Below are positions 12,562 through 14,423 of a DNA stretch of 14,423 nucleotides, in pieces. The notes under the pieces were generated by a model that saw only the letters and a program-made list of their open reading frames with translations, was not told the origin of the DNA and did no database searches. Both the position numbers and the translations under genes were made by a program. Position 1 is the stretch's first letter; each line of letters opens with the position of its first letter. The DNA comes from an uncultured Oscillospiraceae bacterium (GTDB lineage: Bacteria > Bacillota > Clostridia > Oscillospirales > Ruminococcaceae): NCBI GenBank assembly GCA_910579545.1, contig CAJTVI010000013.1, positions 34,944-49,366 of the forward strand, written 5' to 3'.

Positions 12562-14144
12562 CAGATGTTATACCAATACTTGCGGTCGAGGCTGCGGTAT
12601 TGCAGCGCCTCGGCCACCTGCGCGGCGGTGAGCAGGGCGGCGGGGCGGGGCGCTGTGCGCTGCCCGCCGCCGGGGCCGGCGGTTTCCGGGCCTGCGCCCT
12701 CCAGATCGGCAATCGTGCGGGCCACCCGCAGCACCCGGTCGTAGGCGCGGGCCGAGAGGCCCAGCCGGTCAAAGGCGTCCCGCAAAAGGGCCGCGGCCTC
12801 GGGATCGGGGCGGCAGTAGCGGCGCACCAGAGCGGCGGGCAGCTGGGCGTTGCAGCGGATGCCGCTGCCCGCGTACCGGGCCTGCTGCACCGCCCGGGCG
12901 GCCGTGACCCGGGCGCGGATGGCGGCGCTTGGCTCGCCGCCCGCCTCCCCGGCCAGGTCGTCGTAGACCACCGGCGCAACCTCCACGTGCAGGTCGATGC
13001 GGTCCAGCAGCGGACCGCTGATCTTTTGACGGTAGCGGTCGATGGCGCTGGGCAGGCAGGTGCAGGGCCGGGTGGGATGGCCAAAATAGCCGCAGCGGCA
13101 GGGGTTCATGGCGGCAATAAGGGTAAGCCGGCTGGGGTAGGTGGCGCTGCCCGCCACCCGGCTTACGGTGACCACGCCGTCCTCCAAGGGCTGGCGCAGC
13201 ACCTCGAGGGCTTCGCGGCGGAACTCGGGCAGTTCGTCCAAAAACAGCACCCCGCCGTGGGCCAGGCTTACCTCCCCCGGCTTGGGCGAGGACCCCCCGC
13301 CCGAGAGCGCCGCCGCGCTGACGCTGTGGTGCGGGCTGCGGAAGGGCCGGGCCGTGACCAGCCCGCTGCCGGGGGGCAGCAGCCCCGCCACCGAGTAGAT
13401 GCCGGTGATCTCGATGGCCTCCTCCCGGGTGAGGGGCGGCAGGATGCCGGGCAGCCGCCGGGCCAACATCGACTTGCCCGCGCCGGGCGGCCCCACCAGC
13501 AGGATGTTGTGCCCGCCGGCTGCCGCGATCTCCAGCGCGCGGCGGGCCTCCGGCTGGCCGTGCACATCCGCAAAGTCGGCAAAGGCGCCCTCCTGCCCGG
13601 GGTCAAAGCCGGTGCTGGCCGCCGGGGCAATCGGCGAAACGCCCCGCAGGTGCTCCACCACCTCGGCCGCGGTGCGGGCCGGGTAGACGCAAAGCCCCTC
13701 GGCCACCGCCGCCTCGGCCGCGTTGCCGGCCGGCACAAACAGCTCCCGCACCCCGCAGGCGGCCGCCTGCAGGGCCATGGGCAGCACCCCGGCCACCGGG
13801 CGCAGGCTGCCGTCCAGCGAGAGCTCACCCACAAAGGCCCGCTCGGGGCCGGGCGGGGGCAGCTGGTCCGAGGCGCACAGCAGCGCCAGCAGCATCGGCA
13901 GGTCGTACACCGGGCCGGTTTTGCGCACGTCGGCCGGGGCCAGGTTGACTGTGATGCGGCTGGCCGGCCAGGGGTATTTGAGGTTTTTGCAGGCGCTGCG
14001 CACCCGGTCGGCGCTTTCCTTTACGGCGCTGTCCGGCAGGCCCACGATGGTAAAGCCCGGCAGCCCGCCGCTGATGTCGGCCTCGGCGGTAACGCCAAAG
14101 CCGGCCAGCGCGCGCACCCCAAGGCTTTGGATGGATGCAAACAC
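12561..14144 (-). CDS. comM: ComM/YifB-type Mg-chelatase-like AAA+ ATPase
   Basis: This 527-residue protein has the three-part plan of the family. An N-terminal Lon-like/ChlI domain covers about 1-165 (GLPGFTIVGLPDSAVKES, ITVNLAPADVRKTGPVYDLP). The AAA+ core has Walker A GPPGAGKS (218-225) and Walker B GVLFLDELPEF (298-308), and a C-terminal Mg-chelatase domain follows. A four-cysteine cluster (C349, C351, C361, C363) looks like a small zinc site. In Haemophilus and Vibrio, ComM is a hexameric helicase that promotes branch migration during integration of transforming DNA; the role in Clostridia is less clear. It starts with GTG at 14144 after AGGGGGG, and MFASIQSLGV fits family N-termini. Expression probably passes a terminator-like hairpin in the leader. 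Confidence 0.94.
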   Translation of the reverse strand: MFASIQSLGVRALAGFGVTAEADISGGLPGFTIVGLPDSAVKESADRVRSACKNLKYPWPASRITVNLAPADVRKTGPVYDLPMLLALLCASDQLPPPGPERAFVGELSLDGSLRPVAGVLPMALQAAACGVRELFVPAGNAAEAAVAEGLCVYPARTAAEVVEHLRGVSPIAPAASTGFDPGQEGAFADFADVHGQPEARRALEIAAAGGHNILLVGPPGAGKSMLARRLPGILPPLTREEAIEITGIYSVAGLLPPGSGLVTARPFRSPHHSVSAAALSGGGSSPKPGEVSLAHGGVLFLDELPEFRREALEVLRQPLEDGVVTVSRVAGSATYPSRLTLIAAMNPCRCGYFGHPTRPCTCLPSAIDRYRQKISGPLLDRIDLHVEVAPVVYDDLAGEAGGEPSAAIRARVTAARAVQQARYAGSGIRCNAQLPAALVRRYCRPDPEAAALLRDAFDRLGLSARAYDRVLRVARTIADLEGAGPETAGPGGGQRTAPRPAALLTAAQVAEALQYRSLDRKYWYNI

Positions 14145-14220
14145 GGCCCTGTTCCCCCCTTGCGCTTAAAGCCCCCTGCCGGCCAGCCCAGCGGGGGCCG
14201 GTAATGGGCAGCAAACCGCC

Positions 14221-14255
14221 AAAAATGCGGGCGGCCCAGCGAAAGGGCCGCCCGC
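14221..14255 (-). terminator. Terminator-like hairpin in the ComM-like gene leader
   Basis: GCGGGCGGCCC (14255-14245) and GGGCCGCCCGC (14237-14227) are perfect 11-bp arms with a 7-nt loop, followed on the minus strand by ATTTTT (14226-14221). It is placed between the promoter and the gene, 77 nt before the GTG, and would end a short RNA of about 55 nt. Confidence 0.65.
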
Positions 14256-14281
14256 AGGCGATGTTTCCACAGGATACTGTT

Positions 14282-14310
14282 AGTATACCATCCCAAAGGC
14301 CGGGGGGCAA
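14282..14310 (-). promoter_or_regulatory. SigA promoter of the ComM-like gene
   Basis: TTGCCC (14310-14305), a 17-nt spacer and TATACT (14287-14282) on the minus strand. Predicted start near 14275, with a leader of about 130 nt. Confidence 0.7.
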
Positions 14311-14331
14311 TGGGTTTTGCGCGGGGAGTGA

Positions 14332-14423
14332 CCAAACCGGGGAGAGATATCCGCCCGGCCGGGCGCGTGGGAGCAGCCTCTCAAGGCAACAGGACCCCTG
14401 CCCCGAAAGCCTTTCGAGACTCT
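14332..14423. repeat. Dispersed hairpin repeat, copy B (cut by window edge)
   Basis: In the same orientation as copy A it carries CCAAACCGGGGA (14332-14343), GAGCAGCCTCTCAAGGC (14371-14387), CCCCTGCCCC (14395-14404) and CCTTTCGAG (14410-14418). From GAGCAG onward the spacing differs from copy A by only one base. The GGCCGGGGG outer arm is replaced by a different GC-rich stretch and the right arm is truncated by the edge. It lies upstream of the ComM-like gene promoter. Confidence 0.75.

Overview
The window looks like chromosome of a high-G+C member of the Clostridia, probably Oscillospiraceae/Ruminococcaceae (Gemmiger/Subdoligranulum/Faecalibacterium-like). This is inferred, not proven. The grounds are strong AGGAGG-type ribosome sites, consensus SigA promoters in GC-rich flanks, a transketolase split into two genes, a short TalC-type transaldolase and a PilZ protein. 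No rRNA, tRNA, CRISPR array, transposase or phage gene is visible.

Layout from left to right: (1) 1-1335, minus strand: a two-component pair, with an OmpR-type regulator overlapping a histidine kinase cut by the left edge. (2) 1399-2361, plus: a PilZ (c-di-GMP receptor) gene with its own promoter and terminator, divergent from the regulator. (3) 2341-2606: a 36-bp tandem array that appears to grow out of the PilZ terminator, then a roughly 57-bp duplication of the 3' end of the transaldolase gene. (4) 2595-5378: the non-oxidative pentose phosphate block. Transaldolase (minus) is divergent from the two transketolase subunit genes (plus, TGATG overlap), which end in a strong terminator. The 317-base gap 3252-3568 holds the two divergent promoters and a terminator-like leader hairpin. 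(5) 5486-6319, minus: an unrecognised lipoprotein. (6) 6601-8313, minus: a phosphoglucomutase/phosphomannomutase with a consensus promoter. The 392-base gap 8314-8705 holds its leader and promoter, one copy of a dispersed hairpin repeat, and the terminator of the next gene. (7) 8706-9734, minus: an S66 (LD-carboxypeptidase/MccF-like) peptidase of lower G+C than its neighbours. (8) 9927-10598, plus: an isoprenylcysteine methyltransferase-family membrane protein. (9) 10774-12413, minus: an orphan cluster of a 73-aa soluble protein, an in-frame TGA, a 327-aa coiled-coil/membrane protein and a clearly AT-rich small protein. (10) 12561-14144, minus: a ComM/YifB-type AAA+ protein. (11) 14332-14423: a second copy of the dispersed repeat, cut by the right edge.

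The transaldolase and both transketolase halves interconvert C3-C7 sugar phosphates, and the phosphoglucomutase links hexose phosphates to glycogen or cell-envelope sugars. The rest are individually regulated single genes. The features most worth pursuing are the dispersed hairpin repeat (8474-8572 and 14332-14423); the shared leader design of three unrelated genes (promoter, then a terminator-like hairpin ending about 40-55 nt after the start point, then 73-90 nt to the start codon); the orphan cluster 10774-12413 with its in-frame TGA; and the 36-bp array at the PilZ terminator. I cannot show that any of these is a new functional system from sequence alone.
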